From Schizochytrium sp. CCTCC M209059 (lineage: Eukaryota; Sar; Bigyra; Thraustochytrida; Thraustochytriidae), in NCBI GenBank assembly GCA_000818945.1, contig KN805407.1, forward strand, positions 5,320 through 69,319: a DNA stretch of 64,000 nt, given 5' to 3'. The notes beneath the pieces are model-generated. The model ran no database searches. It saw only the letters and a program-made list of their open reading frames with translations, and was not told the DNA's origin. The translations under genes and the position numbers were made by a program. This document shows positions 32,894 through 42,825 of the stretch, in pieces (the first letter of the stretch is position 1; each line of letters opens with the position of its first letter).

Positions 32894-33766
32894 CTACTTG
32901 TGGGAGAAACAAGGGACTTTGGCCTTGATCAGCTTGGCAGCAGCAGGACCACCGTTCGCGTCGAGCGCGACAAGAGTGTCAAAAATGGCGTCCTTGTACT
33001 TGCGCTCGAAGGACTTTTTATTGATCTGAATGAGAAGTGCGCCCATGTGTGGGGTGAGAGCATCTCTCACGCAGTCTGAAAGTTGGCGGATCGCAGCAAG
33101 AGCAGCGCCAAAAGGACCCTCCGCCTTGCTGAGCATGCATGCACGCAGATTGCGAACAATCTGGGCCACAAGTGGCGTGGCCTTGGCCGCGGCGCCGGGG
33201 GCCTCGAGCATTTCTTTGAAAGCTGCCTGCGCCACAAAGACATATGGGTGTTTCGTTTCACGCAGGCCCTCACTAATGGTGACGAGAAGAGGGTCATAGT
33301 CGAGTACTGCAGGGTCTTCGTCCCACTGAAGACGGCAATAGACGCCGCCATGATTGATTCGACAGGGGATGCCACCCTGCGAATAAACAAAGGAAAAATT
33401 ACTGCTTGAAGCGGCTTTTGCAAAAGGGTCCCCGCTGGGTAGCTTGTCGAATTTTTTGCTAAGTCGATCCGTACGGCTCCAGCGCTGCATCGCCATCGTT
33501 CTACAATCATCGTGCTCTTCACGGTCGTCGCCCACGTCCCTCTTGCGTTCCATTGCTTGGAATTTACGAGAGGGAGCCGGACCTCGACTGGCGAGTGAGG
33601 AGGATGGTGCGGGTGTGCTTCTGCTTGGCCCCGCCCTGGGCCTCGAGGCACTTTTAGACGTCGTTGACGCACTTGGTCTCGCGCTCAGCCCCCTGACAGC
33701 GCCAGCATCGCGCGCTGCAGTGTGACTTTGCGCTCTCCTTTCGCCTTGCATGCTTCTGTTCTGCAT
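32894..33766 (-). CDS. PACRGL: PACRG-like protein (PACRGL)
   Basis: 290 residues in one exon, starting at the ATG at 33764-33766. The first ~105 residues are Ser/Ala/Arg/Pro-rich and disordered. From about residue 120 the ParcG domain follows PACRGL closely: FSFVYSQGGIPCRINHGGVY, RLQWDEDPAVLDYDPLL, the conserved EGLRETKHPYVFVAQ, and near the end KKFKE-type helices ending GGPAAAKLIKAKVPCF. PACRG and PACRGL are helical-repeat proteins linked to ciliary and flagellar microtubules; PACRG lies in the inner junction of doublets. The role of PACRGL is less clear. Its presence suggests the organism makes a flagellated stage. It is closer to PACRGL than PACRG because of the GGIPCRINHG and LRETKHPY segments. 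Confidence 0.92.
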   Translation of the reverse strand: MQNRSMQGERRAQSHTAARDAGAVRGLSARPSASTTSKSASRPRAGPSRSTPAPSSSLASRGPAPSRKFQAMERKRDVGDDREEHDDCRTMAMQRWSRTDRLSKKFDKLPSGDPFAKAASSSNFSFVYSQGGIPCRINHGGVYCRLQWDEDPAVLDYDPLLVTISEGLRETKHPYVFVAQAAFKEMLEAPGAAAKATPLVAQIVRNLRACMLSKAEGPFGAALAAIRQLSDCVRDALTPHMGALLIQINKKSFERKYKDAIFDTLVALDANGGPAAAKLIKAKVPCFSHK

Positions 33767-34658
33767 TCTATCTCAAGGCGCTTCCAGCAGGTCGCTCCCA
33801 CCCACCCACCCACCTACCCACCCACGCACGCACGCACGCACGCACGCACCGTGTCGTGCCTCGCCTCGGCGCGAGATTCTGGGTGCAGACGTTTGCCCTC
33901 TGGCCCACGATGTTGCTTGCGTCTTCGTGTGCGGCGAAGATCTCAGCAGCCTTTCTCGCGACTCCTTTTCCGTCTCCTTCTACCTGCGTGCGCTGCCTTC
34001 GCGCTCTCGCGCTCTCGCTGCGCTGCGCCAGGCAAGCTCTGTCTCCGTTTCGCCAGAGTTATCTCTGCTCTGTGCTCTGCTCTGCTCTGCTCTGCTCTTC
34101 TCTGCTCTGCTCTGCTCTGTTCGCGGAAGCAACTGCCGCTCCTCGGGCTCGGGGAAACTCTTCTCCAACGGCTACATTTAAGTCCTGAGCCACCCCCACA
34201 ATTCCCCGGCTCCACCGCGGATCAAACCCGCATAAGAGGGGCGTCGCAGAAACTTTCGGCAGAAATACGCGCGCAGGCACGCGCGGTCCTCCTCGACCCT
34301 CGTTGCTTCTTTCTTTTCTTTTCTTCTTTCTTTTCTCCTTTTTCTCCTGCCCGAAAGAGGTCTGTTGGGAGCGCGAAGCGAGAAGGCCGGCCAGATATCA
34401 TACCCTGCGGGGCTGAAGACCCCGCGATCTGAAGTGCGTTTTCAGTCTGAGCTACAGTGAACTAGTGAATGATTAGTTATATTCAGTATCTTTCTCCGCA
34501 ATTGAGGTCGCCATGGGGCCAATAAAACATGAGCCGGAGAGCTGGTCGTATGGAAAGCGTTCTTGTAGTAGAAGCGCACTCTGTAAGCCCATGCCACGAG
34601 CCGGTAGTTTGATAACAGTAGGTCCTCTGTAAACGTAGTCTCTGGGAGCATAGGTCTA
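33767..34658. other. Intergenic region with CCCA, GCAC and CTCTG tracts
   Basis: Upstream of the PACRGL-like gene. Tandem CCCA units lie near 33797-33828, GCAC units near 33827-33850, and a CTCTG pentanucleotide tract near 34066-34121. A pyrimidine-rich stretch (TTCTTTTC) lies near 34309-34345. The frames across these tracts are low-complexity, and I see no gene. Confidence 0.5.
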
Positions 34659-34850
34659 GGTCCAGGGTCTACCTTGAAGAAGCTTGTTACCGGAACATTT
34701 CCTTTGCCCACGTCGGCGCTTCACAGCTTGCAAACTATTCTTGAAGCATGCGCCTTGGTCCAGGACCCATCTCGAAAAAGCATGTTACTGGCCACGGAAC
34801 ATCGCCTTTGCGCATGTCGGCGTTACACAGCTTGCAAGCTTGCACTTGGC
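34659..34850. repeat. Diverged tandem duplication of ~98 bp
   Basis: The segment from 34659 (GGTCCAGGGTCTACC) and the segment from 34757 (GGTCCAGGACCCATC) align along their length. Shared blocks include AAAGCATGTTAC-like and GTCGGCG.T.CACAGCTTGCAA. The copies differ by substitutions and small gaps, so the duplication is old. No gene is associated. Confidence 0.55.
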
Positions 34851-35638
34851 CGCCAGCCATTCCTCCGCTATGAACTACACACGCATCTTCCGGACGCGAA
34901 CGAAGTGAGGGTTCTGCTTCCCTCAGCGCACCCGTCAGGGCCGAGTTCGATCAAATGGAACACTGGACTGTTCGAGTTGATAAGTTATTCGATGCCAATT
35001 GTGAGTGTTTGGATCAAGGGTGTATGAAAGGAGGTTGTTAACGCAATTTGCAAAGACTTACATCGGATGGCGGCTGGATCCAGTTGCGGCGCCCCTGAGG
35101 CGATTCACTAGCTATGAAGATTCGACTCAAAAACTCTGTGGAATTGTCCATCGAGCCGTCTCATTTTCATCTTGCGGGTTGACCGACTTGTTCATTGGAG
35201 CCTTGTTATTGTCGACTTGCGAGTTGCCCAGCCCCTCTCTATTTGCCGACTGTAACGGAACATGACTCATTTGAGCCCGAGAATGGCAACGCTTTCTGCT
35301 CGAATGCCTGACCCCCGCAGCTTGCACATGTCCTCGATGGACAGCTCTTTCGAGTACATTTCCGCTTGTTCAGCACGAACAGCTTTTGTCCATTGGAGCC
35401 GTGACCAATACGGGCACAAACCACGAGCGCCCCCTGACATAAAGATCGTGCCAAAACGCACTTCAGACAGAGTTTACTGTATTTGTTACTTGGCGCTGTT
35501 TCCTATACATACGTATTTTGAATAGCGCCAAACCTCTGAAGCCATCAAGTAAGTAAGCAAGTAGTTCGTTTCAAGTATGTTTCATTTTCCTTCCACCCTG
35601 TCGAATTTGACGTCACCCATCCTATCTTTACACGAACG
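34851..35638. other. Intergenic region; weak 57-codon minus-strand frame inside
   Basis: Mostly featureless. On the minus strand an ATG at 35438-35440 opens a 57-codon frame ending at 35267, reading RAEQAEMYSKELSIEDMCKL near its middle. It is protein-like but matches no family I know and has no clear splice partners. It may be a gene relic. Confidence 0.25.
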
Positions 35639-35980
35639 ATGGACGTCGGCGCTATCTTGATGGTGGGCGCCTTTGTGGTGTCTCAGTTCTCGATTGGGGC
35701 CGTTTTGGTTGGGCGACTGGTTGTTCTTGACCGAGACGAGCCCGAGCGCGTTCAGCTTCGGCACAAATGACAACTGCTTCGCTTTCAAAGGCGACTCGTT
35801 CAAGCTCTCCAGTGCGCTCTGTGGGACCAAGATCGCCAACGTAGAATCGCCATACACCACGGTGAGTCAGGTGCTCGACACAACAGCCTTCGCCTTCGCC
35901 ATGATCCTCTTCATGATGGCGACACTGCCAAGAGTGAAGGAGTGGCTCTTCGTGTCCGTCTGCGTGTTCGTCTCTCCGCG
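35639..35980 (+). pseudogene. Possible frame-broken membrane-protein gene beside assembly gap
   Basis: An ATG at 35639 opens a 43-codon frame with a clear membrane span (AILMVGAFVVSQFSIGAVLV), ending at TGA 35768-35770. Another frame, shifted by one base, is strongly coding-like over about 35715-35970: ETSPSAFSFGTNDNCFAFKG, SSALCGTKIANVESPYTT, then a second span AFAFAMILFMMATLPRV. Joining the two would give a small multi-span protein with a Cys-containing loop. Either there is a one-base indel near 35715-35765, a tiny intron I cannot define, or these are two separate small frames. The segment ends in GC-rich sequence shortly before the N run at 36113. I do not recognise the family. Confidence 0.3.
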
Positions 35981-36112
35981 CAGGACCGCAGCCTGCCTCG
36001 AGCGCATCTATCTTCTCCGAACGACGCGAGCTTCTCGTGCAAGTTTTCTCCCCCGCCCGCGCCGCCCGCTCCGCTCCGCCCGCGCCTCGCTGCGGCCGCG
36101 CCCGCGCCCGCG

Positions 36113-36176
36113 NNNNNNNNNNNNNNNNNNNNNNNNNNNNNNNNNNNNNNNNNNNNNNNNNNNNNNNNNNNNNNNN
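36113..36176. other. Assembly gap (64 N)
   Basis: Sixty-four unresolved bases inside very GC-rich sequence, 73 bp upstream of the permease start. The real gap length is unknown. Reading frames drawn across it are not trustworthy. Confidence 0.98.
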
Positions 36177-36249
36177 AGACAGACACGCAAGCCCGCTCGC
36201 GCGGCGCCTGGCGCGCGGACCGGGGAGCGGGCCGACGGCGGCGCCCGGC

Positions 36250-37950
36250 ATGGACGCCGCGCGCGAGGACCGCGGCAGAGGCGAGCCCGGCGCCGAGCTT
36301 GCGCGGGCGGGGAGCCCAGCCCATCTGCGGGAGCAGGCGCACGCGGCGAGGAAGGCGAGCCGGAAAAAATCCTTCGACGGGCCCGTCGCGGCCACGGCCG
36401 ACCTCGAGAAGAGCCTGGCGGGGCACGCCAAGGATGTCAAGGACCCCAAGGACGACGACAGACGCGCCATGGGCCTGAGTGCAGTTGTCTCGGTCATGTT
36501 CTTCACCGTGTGCGGAGGGCCGATCGGCTGCGAGGAAGTCATCGCCGCCGGCGGGCCCGGCCGCGGCCTGCTCGCGATGCTGATCTTCCCGTGGCTCTAT
36601 TGCTTTCCCGTGGCTCTGGTCAGCGCAGAGCTCTCGACCGTCTTCCCGGAAGATGGCAGCTTTACGATCTGGGTGAGCAACAGCTTTGGGCGATTCTGGG
36701 CCTTTCAAGACGGATACTGGAGCTGGATCTCGGGAGTCATTGACAACGCCATGTACCCAGTTCTGGCCACCGAGCTCATGCTCGGGGCAGATCGAGCCCA
36801 CAGCGCCACGGGCGTGCTCTTGACGCTGACGATTTCGCTCACGTGGTCGCTCATGAACTTTGCTGGCGTGGAGATTGTCGCGCGCCTCATGGTCATTCTT
36901 GGTATTATTGTTCTCACGCCCTACGTGGGACTTATTTTCCTGACCGTCGGGTCCCAGCTAGCCACCTTGACCTCGGATGCCCTGAGCCCGACATCTGAGC
37001 CATCTTCATCAACGCTGAGTGCAGCCATATCGCTGGCGCACCGCGTGGCCGACGCGACGATGGGTGCAACACCGACGCCTCTTGCCGCAACAGCAGCGCC
37101 CTTGCAAGAGTACGGTCGGACGGGACCGAGCGATCCTGAAGAGTGGCACTTCAATGCGATCGAGCTGCTGCATGTGGTATTCTGGTCATACAGCGGATGG
37201 GATAGCGTTTCAACTTTTGCGGGCGAGGTGCGTGATCCAAAGCGTAACTTTCCGCGTGCATTGGCGCTCGCCATGCTTCTCACGTGCGCTTCGTACGTCT
37301 TGTCGCTCGGGGCCGGGATCCTCACGCCAGGGGCTCCGGACTGGCGCACCTGGACGGAAGGCTCTTTTCACGAGATCGGCCGTGCGGCAGGCGGCGAGTT
37401 CTTGCACAGTCTCATCTTCATTAGCACGGGCATAAGCCTGTTGGCCATGTACTGTACGGAGATGTTTGTGGATTCCTTCTTGTTATTGGGAATGGCGGAG
37501 CAGGAACTGGTGCCCCGGATATTTGCTCGCCGTAGCGCGCGCGGGGGTGCACCTTGGGTTGCCATCTCCGCAAGTCTGGTTGTGATTGTAATTGTGGCCC
37601 CTATCTTTGACTTTACTAAGCTCATGCAGGTGAACAATTGCCTCACGTGTATGTCGGTGTTCATTGAGCTCTTGGCGGGCATGAGTTTGCGCACGAGCGC
37701 AGCGTCATCATCACAAGTGCCACATGAAGCCACGTCTTCCACTCCTTCTTCATCGTCGGCCTTTCGGGCGCCTGTGTCAAACAAAGTTTTTGTTGCGATG
37801 CAGATTCCGGCCTTTGTGGTCATTTTTCTCGTCGTTACCACGACAGTCCTCATGACCTCCCTCGAGGTGCAGCTCTTGACGCTGGTCCTCATCATTGCTG
37901 GCGCTCCGCTCTACCAAAGTTGCGCCACGCAAGATCTTCGTATCGAGTGA
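36250..37950 (+). CDS. APC-superfamily amino-acid/polyamine permease (PUT/LAT-like)
   Basis: 566 residues starting at the ATG at 36250, downstream of the assembly gap; any longer start would run through the N run. The N-terminal ~75 residues are charged and cytosolic. The first span carries the APC substrate loop SVMFFTVCGGPIGCEEVIAA. Later spans include PEDGSFTIWVSNSFGRFWAF and ISLTWSLMNFAGVEIVARL. The sixth-span region WSYSGWDSVSTFAGEVRDP is very close to the plant polyamine-uptake (PUT) and LAT-type consensus. About 12 spans are expected. A Ser/Thr-rich extracellular loop lies near residues 240-290. The protein ends soon after the last span. The family imports amino acids or polyamines with H+ or by exchange. 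The superfamily is firm, PUT-like subfamily is likely, and the substrate is unknown. Confidence 0.85.
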   Translation: MDAAREDRGRGEPGAELARAGSPAHLREQAHAARKASRKKSFDGPVAATADLEKSLAGHAKDVKDPKDDDRRAMGLSAVVSVMFFTVCGGPIGCEEVIAAGGPGRGLLAMLIFPWLYCFPVALVSAELSTVFPEDGSFTIWVSNSFGRFWAFQDGYWSWISGVIDNAMYPVLATELMLGADRAHSATGVLLTLTISLTWSLMNFAGVEIVARLMVILGIIVLTPYVGLIFLTVGSQLATLTSDALSPTSEPSSSTLSAAISLAHRVADATMGATPTPLAATAAPLQEYGRTGPSDPEEWHFNAIELLHVVFWSYSGWDSVSTFAGEVRDPKRNFPRALALAMLLTCASYVLSLGAGILTPGAPDWRTWTEGSFHEIGRAAGGEFLHSLIFISTGISLLAMYCTEMFVDSFLLLGMAEQELVPRIFARRSARGGAPWVAISASLVVIVIVAPIFDFTKLMQVNNCLTCMSVFIELLAGMSLRTSAASSSQVPHEATSSTPSSSSAFRAPVSNKVFVAMQIPAFVVIFLVVTTTVLMTSLEVQLLTLVLIIAGAPLYQSCATQDLRIE

Positions 37951-39043
37951 AAACGAACGACCGAACGAACGAACGAACGAACGAACGAACGAACAAATAA
38001 ACAAACAGATAAACATGTAAAGTCTTGGACCCAATCTTTGTAGCGAGACCATACCGTCTCTATATCTGTTGTTCTCTTGATGCATCAACCAAGACGTTGT
38101 CACTTGTGGTCGGTCTTTCTGACTCGACGCATCATGGATTAGTTTGTATTGTGTAGTAAGTAAGCTTCGCCATCATCTGCTGCCTAGTCGATTGAGCATT
38201 TCACTACGCATCTTTGTTCATATCGCCTCACACGCCTGCATTGGCAGCCATCACGAACGCGTAGAACCACCTCCATATTTCGCCGCGACGCCACTGCTCG
38301 GGGCGTGAGTGAGCCTCTGCGCGATCACTTCCCGAACCGAAGCACGCGCGCTTCCGAACCGTGGCGCCCACGGTGTGACCTCGCTCGCTCCCGAGATACG
38401 GCAAGCTCACGGTGGCTGGCTGACCTTCCGCACCGAAGGCGACTGCGGCTCGGAGCCGCGATGTCCCGGTCGCCGATCGCGCTGCGATCGTTCCCCGGCT
38501 CCTCGCTGCCGCGCCGATTGCCGCCGTCCTCCGCCGCGGCCACGCTCCCTTTCTCCCTCCCGGAGCGTCCCGGATTCGCTCGCCGGCCAATCCCGCCTCG
38601 CTCCGGGGCGCTCTCAGCTCCCTCCCCCTCGTCTCCCCTTCTCGCGCCCTGCCCGCGCAGATCGTTCCGGGGCCGTTCCTCGGCGCTTGTTCGCGCCGAA
38701 GCGCTCGAACCCCACGTTGGGTCGGATATTTTTAAGGCGGGTGGTGCGGGAGGTAACATGGGAGAGTGGGCCCTCCGAGGGGTAGCAATAAGCAAGAGCG
38801 GTTAAGGCGGGTAGAGCCGCATGAGTGGTGGCCGCGAGCCGCGAGCAAACGAGAAAGCGACCAGAAGAAAGCAGAGAGAAGAGCGCACGGCCAACCAGCC
38901 ATACATTGTCTGTCTGTTTGCCTGCCTGGCAGCAGAACTGCTCCGAAGCACCAGTCAGTCAGACCCGTGTCGCCGCAGCCGCCGCGCCCAGTCAGTCGCC
39001 TTTGGTTTGGCAACTCGCTCGCGCGCACAAGCTCTCCGACAAG
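37951..39043. other. Intergenic region: GAAC repeat and GC-rich eS27 promoter
   Basis: A GAAC tetranucleotide tract lies at about 37954-37996. After some AT-richer sequence, 38290-38720 is very GC-rich. GATATTTTTAAG at 38726-38737 is the only TATA-like element, about 310 bp before the eS27 ATG. The rest is probably promoter and 5' UTR, perhaps with a leader intron. Confidence 0.45.
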
Positions 39044-39829
39044 ATGAACCAGGACCTCCTGCACCCCTCCGCCGCGGAGGAGAAGCGCAAGCACAAGCTC
39101 AAGCGCCTGGTACAGTCGCCCAACAGCTTCTTCATGGTAAGTGCAGCGCGCAGGCCCGCGCCGTCCGCGCCATCCCCCTCGTGACCGAGACGGCGCTCCT
39201 CGATGGCGTCTCCTTCTCCTTCTCCTTCTTCTTCTTCTTCTTCTTCTTCGTGCTGCGATTCGTTATCGCCACAATCCAGGTCAGCCCCTCACTCGTTCGT
39301 CGCTCGTTCCGTCGTGGTGGGCTCGCCGTCTGTCTGCAATGTCGTCATGATGCGCAAGGATGGCGAGCTGTACGCTGCGGAGGATGGGCGCATGAGCAAC
39401 AGCAGCAGCAGCAGCAGCAGGTGCTGGTGCTGCGGCGGCCTCGCATACAAGTGGTTGGCTGATCCAGATGACTGGAGAAGATAGAAGGACGCGAGCTAAG
39501 TTGCAAACTCTCCTCTTGCTGCAGTTTGTGGTATTTGAGGGGAGCGAGAAGAAGGCAGACGAGGACAGAGGAAAGAAAAAGAGGGAGGATGTTTGTACGC
39601 TCTGAGAAAGAATCGATGACTGACCGCGTCAATGCTTTTTTTTTTTGTCTGCTTGTGAATGACGATAAAACAGGACGTCAAGTGCCCCGGCTGCTTCAAG
39701 ATCACGACCATCTTCTCACACGCACAGACGCGCGTCATCTGCGCTGCCTGCTCGGTGGTCCTGTGCCAGCCGACGGGAGGCAAGGCGCGGCTTACTGAGG
39801 GCTGCTCGTTCCGCAAGAAGGTGGAGTAA
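39044..39829 (+). CDS. RPS27: 40S ribosomal protein S27 (eS27), two exons
   Basis: Exon 1 is 39044-39136 (31 codons) and exon 2 is 39674-39829 (51 codons plus stop), with a 537-bp intron (GTAAGT donor, AAAACAG acceptor, phase 0). The 82-residue product begins MNQDLLHPSAAEEKRKHKLK, continues RLVQSPNSFFM|DVKCPGCFK and ends TGGKARLTEGCSFRKKVE, nearly matching eS27 across eukaryotes. The zinc ribbon cysteines are CPGC and CAAC. The protein sits in the small subunit. The intron contains TTC-rich and CAG-rich tracts and a poly-T run near 39636. An intron early in a ribosomal-protein gene is common even in intron-poor genomes. Codon use is strongly biased, as expected for high expression. Confidence 0.97.
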
Positions 39830-40648
39830 ATATCAAGAAACACACGGACTTAGCGCCCGCCTGTGTCTTATTACATCTTACTAAACCTTTGCGAAACAAC
39901 CTCTCGAAAAATTGCTGTTGCTGCTTTACATCTTGTATCCTTCTTTTCACCTTGTCTTTTACACCTCAAGGACTTGTCTCATTTTTTGCGCTTGTTGTCC
40001 CCTATAATTTCTGTGCCTCCAATTGTCGGAGAGAGGATGGTAGACGAATCAATCGTCTGTGTTGTTATCATGCCGATTTTTCCGCCTCTTCAGAGTCTTT
40101 TCGACTTTAAAACTCTACCTCCCAAGTGCAAACTGCTTTGGAAAGTGCTCGCCCTCTTCTCTACAAGAAGAAATCACGGTAGGGACGCAGGCAACCCGGC
40201 GAGCATCTGACTTTCGTCTTTGCGCTTGCATGTTGAGTTGAAAGTAGATACGAGCACCAGAACAGTATGATGATGTAGCGGGTAACAGAGAGCTTGAAGC
40301 AATACGCGTGCTGCCTGCACCACCTCTGCAGCCTCGTCTACAAATTTGAATGAAAAAGAGTTACTTTGTCTCGATCTTGCGGAATACATGCAATGAGCTA
40401 GCCTCATGCCTTGCTACGTCTCTTCTTGCAGTGTCTCATCTTCTTAGGGTGCAACGCGACATCGCGCAAGACAGGATCTGGTTACAATTATTAAAATCAA
40501 AGTTGAAAAGAAGGTGTTTTGCGTTCAGTAAGCGGGACTCGCTCGACACGTTGGCTCGGTCAGAATATCAAAGATCACTTATTTGAAGCTTTAGGCACTG
40601 CACGGCACCCATCGACGCCTTCGCTGCAGAAAGTCTAATGGCCGATTT
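39830..40648. other. Convergent intergenic region, no gene seen
   Basis: Relatively AT-rich sequence between the eS27 gene and the next minus-strand gene, so it should hold both 3' ends. No repeats or coding patterns stand out. Confidence 0.45.
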
Positions 40649-41611
40649 TCACTTGGCTCCAAACTTTTGGGCAAAGTACGCAGCGCGTTTCTCGCGATCT
40701 GACATATTGGTGCCTGCTGAGCCTTTGGCCGCAGTGGATCCCCCGCCAAGCCTATTGGTGGTACCAGCGGCGCGTTGCACAGGTTTGGATGCTGGTTCGT
40801 CGGAGGCAGTATTCGTAAGTGCCTTTCGTCCACGCGACGGCGTGACGCGGTGGGCGTGTTTGATGGGCCCATCGTGATAGGTGATATATGACTGTCCACT
40901 GCTTCCAAACTTGAGTTGTGCGACGCCCGTTTTGCGCTGCGGTGTCTCCTTGTTTGCTCCGCTAGTGCGTAAGTTGCTGCATGCGCCATTAAAGCTATTG
41001 ATGACGCCCTTTTGACGAAGGTATGAAGACTCGTTGGGCTTTTCGGAAGTTCCGCTACGAAGGGATCGGGCACGACCCTGGGTGACCTGTTTAATGTTGC
41101 TCCTCTTGGGACCGCTCGAGGAGGATGAAGAAGTGTCAATCTTGTGAATGTTGCCGGCAACACGCGTGACCTTGGGCTCATGCTGAGCCGGACGTGATGC
41201 GCCTCCCGAACGCGTTGGACCAGCTAAATTGTGGCCTCCATTGAGCTCGCGACGAAGGCCAGACATGTGCGAGTACATGCCATTGGCACTGCCAAGGCCT
41301 GCGGCAGCAGCAGCATGGAGATATTCCTTTGGAATGTACATGGAGCCTTCGCGAACCATATTGTCGGCGTCTTTGGTCTTTACCACGGTAGTCATCTTGC
41401 CGGTAACCGGATTGATGCGCACAGCGGCGCGTGAGCCGTCCTTGGACGGAGCGGCATCTTTGAAGGCTGTGGCCCGCGCAGAGCTCGTTTTGGGTTGGGA
41501 ACGATTAGGCTTTTTGCTGAGACGCTCCACGAGTTCTTTGGAGGGGCCTTTGCCGCCTTTCCTTGCAGCAGGGCCTGGCGCGCCTACGTCGATGACCTCT
41601 CCGCCTTTCAT
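40649..41611 (-). CDS. Basic, disordered protein of unknown function, 320 aa
   Basis: One exon starting at the ATG at 41609-41611. The protein is rich in Gly, Ser, Ala, Lys and Arg with little predicted order. Possibly structured pieces are RAAVRINPVTGKMTTVVKTK, the adjoining MYIPKEYLHAAAAAGLG, and the C-terminal helix SDREKRAAYFAQKF ending GAK. A poly-Ser run is present in the middle. No membrane span or signal peptide is seen. I do not recognise a family. The length of the frame, the ATG position and the even codon use make it a likely real gene. A nucleic-acid or cytoskeletal binding role would fit the charge, but nothing shows it directly. Confidence 0.6.
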   Translation of the reverse strand: MKGGEVIDVGAPGPAARKGGKGPSKELVERLSKKPNRSQPKTSSARATAFKDAAPSKDGSRAAVRINPVTGKMTTVVKTKDADNMVREGSMYIPKEYLHAAAAAGLGSANGMYSHMSGLRRELNGGHNLAGPTRSGGASRPAQHEPKVTRVAGNIHKIDTSSSSSSGPKRSNIKQVTQGRARSLRSGTSEKPNESSYLRQKGVINSFNGACSNLRTSGANKETPQRKTGVAQLKFGSSGQSYITYHDGPIKHAHRVTPSRGRKALTNTASDEPASKPVQRAAGTTNRLGGGSTAAKGSAGTNMSDREKRAAYFAQKFGAK

Positions 41612-42629
41612 TTTGCTTTACTCTGTTGATTGCGATCTGGCGAAGCGAAGCGAGCTAGACTTGTGCGTCCTGATTGCAGCAGGCAGGCAAGCAGGAAGGT
41701 AGACAGGCAGACAGGTAGGCAGGCAGGTAGGCAGATAGGCAGACAGGCCGTGTCAACGTTCACTTTTTTACTTGCTGTCGGGGTCGAAATCGCTCCTTCG
41801 CGCTTTCTTGATTCCTCTATTGCAGCGGAGAGCGCAGGCTTGCGCCCTTGCAGCAGTTCTATCGAGCCTGACGAGCTACAGAAAAGAAAGGTGACGAGTA
41901 CGAACATCCACTGTATAAGGCTGGGGCTCAACCTAGCCGTTGGCATCCGGGACAAACTTCATATGTCCTCCTAAGAACATGAGTAACGTAAATCATAGGG
42001 ACACAGAGGTTCTGTCCTAATTAAATTGCTCGGAGGACGGGGTGATTGCTTGTTTGAAAGATTGCAAATGGCCCAGCGTATCATTGTATTAGCTGGCTAG
42101 GCACCTGCAAATCATGCAGAATTGTTCAGAAGTGTTTCGCATAAGAGTGCACGTACTTCACGCGTAAATTTAACGCGTGCCATTGAGATGGGTCCTCTTG
42201 CAGGATTGATGACGTTGAACTGCGGCGAGACATCGTATACTACGTTGCAATAGGCCACAAGGCTTGCATCAAAACGGTAAACAGCTTTTGCGAACAAATT
42301 TCCGCCATAAAATGGGGAAGATTGCATTTTTTTTCACCTTTTTTCCTGTTCGTCCACAAGTCGATCGAAAAGAGGCAATTGTTGTACGCTGGATTATGCA
42401 AGGATGGCACTTGAACCTTGAAAGATAAGAGCGCCTTTTTTCCTGGATTCTTCTCAGCACGTAACCTACCTTGAGACACGGCCCTCTTTGCCTACATGTG
42501 GTCGCCAAAAGTGTTGGAGACCACAGGACCTACAGTTGTTTGCTATGGCCACATACCTCTTTGTCATCTGCTCCTGCCATTCAGTGAAAGTATGTGTTCA
42601 GTCATCGGATTCTGGGTAGCGCACTGCCA
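41612..42629. other. Intergenic region with CAGG/TAGG tract
   Basis: An imperfect tetranucleotide array of CAGG, TAGG, TAGA and CAGA units runs at about 41678-41748, just upstream of the basic-protein gene. The remainder to 42629 is AT-richer and featureless to my eye. Confidence 0.5.
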
Positions 42630-42825
42630 TGCAGCTGCGAATGAGCGTGCCGACGCACCGTCTTGATTGCATTTGCGAAAAATGCAACTCTCCGTTGGGA
42701 TCGAACCCGTTGCTTTCGCACCGCAATGCAGCCACGGACGAGTTTGCCGACGCACCGACTTGGTTGCGCTTACGCGAGATGCGCGTCGTAATCGAACCCA
42801 TTATTTTCGCGGCGAAAGCTAATAT
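42630..42825. repeat. Diverged tandem repeat (91-97 bp unit) with tRNA B-box-like motifs
   Basis: Two copies can be aligned: GCCGACGCACCG at 42649-42660 and again at 42746-42757, each followed by CTTG.TTGC, a TTGCGA-like or TACGCGA-like block, and ATCGAACCC (42700-42708 and 42791-42799). On the minus strand the last block reads GGTTCGATCCC and GGTTCGATTAC, each 10 of 11 bases of the RNA polymerase III B-box consensus. No cloverleaf folds: the T-stem pairs only two bases. This could be a tRNA-derived SINE relic or coincidence. Confidence 0.4.

Noticed and set aside
36037..36249. N-terminal extension of the permease across the N run
   Set aside because: It would be translated through 64 unresolved bases and GC-rich leader sequence; the ATG at 36250 gives a normal APC-family N-terminus.
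42630..42825. tRNA genes on the minus strand
   Set aside because: B-box-like motifs are present, but the T-stem pairs only two bases and no full acceptor/D/anticodon arrangement can be drawn. Kept only as a repeat observation.
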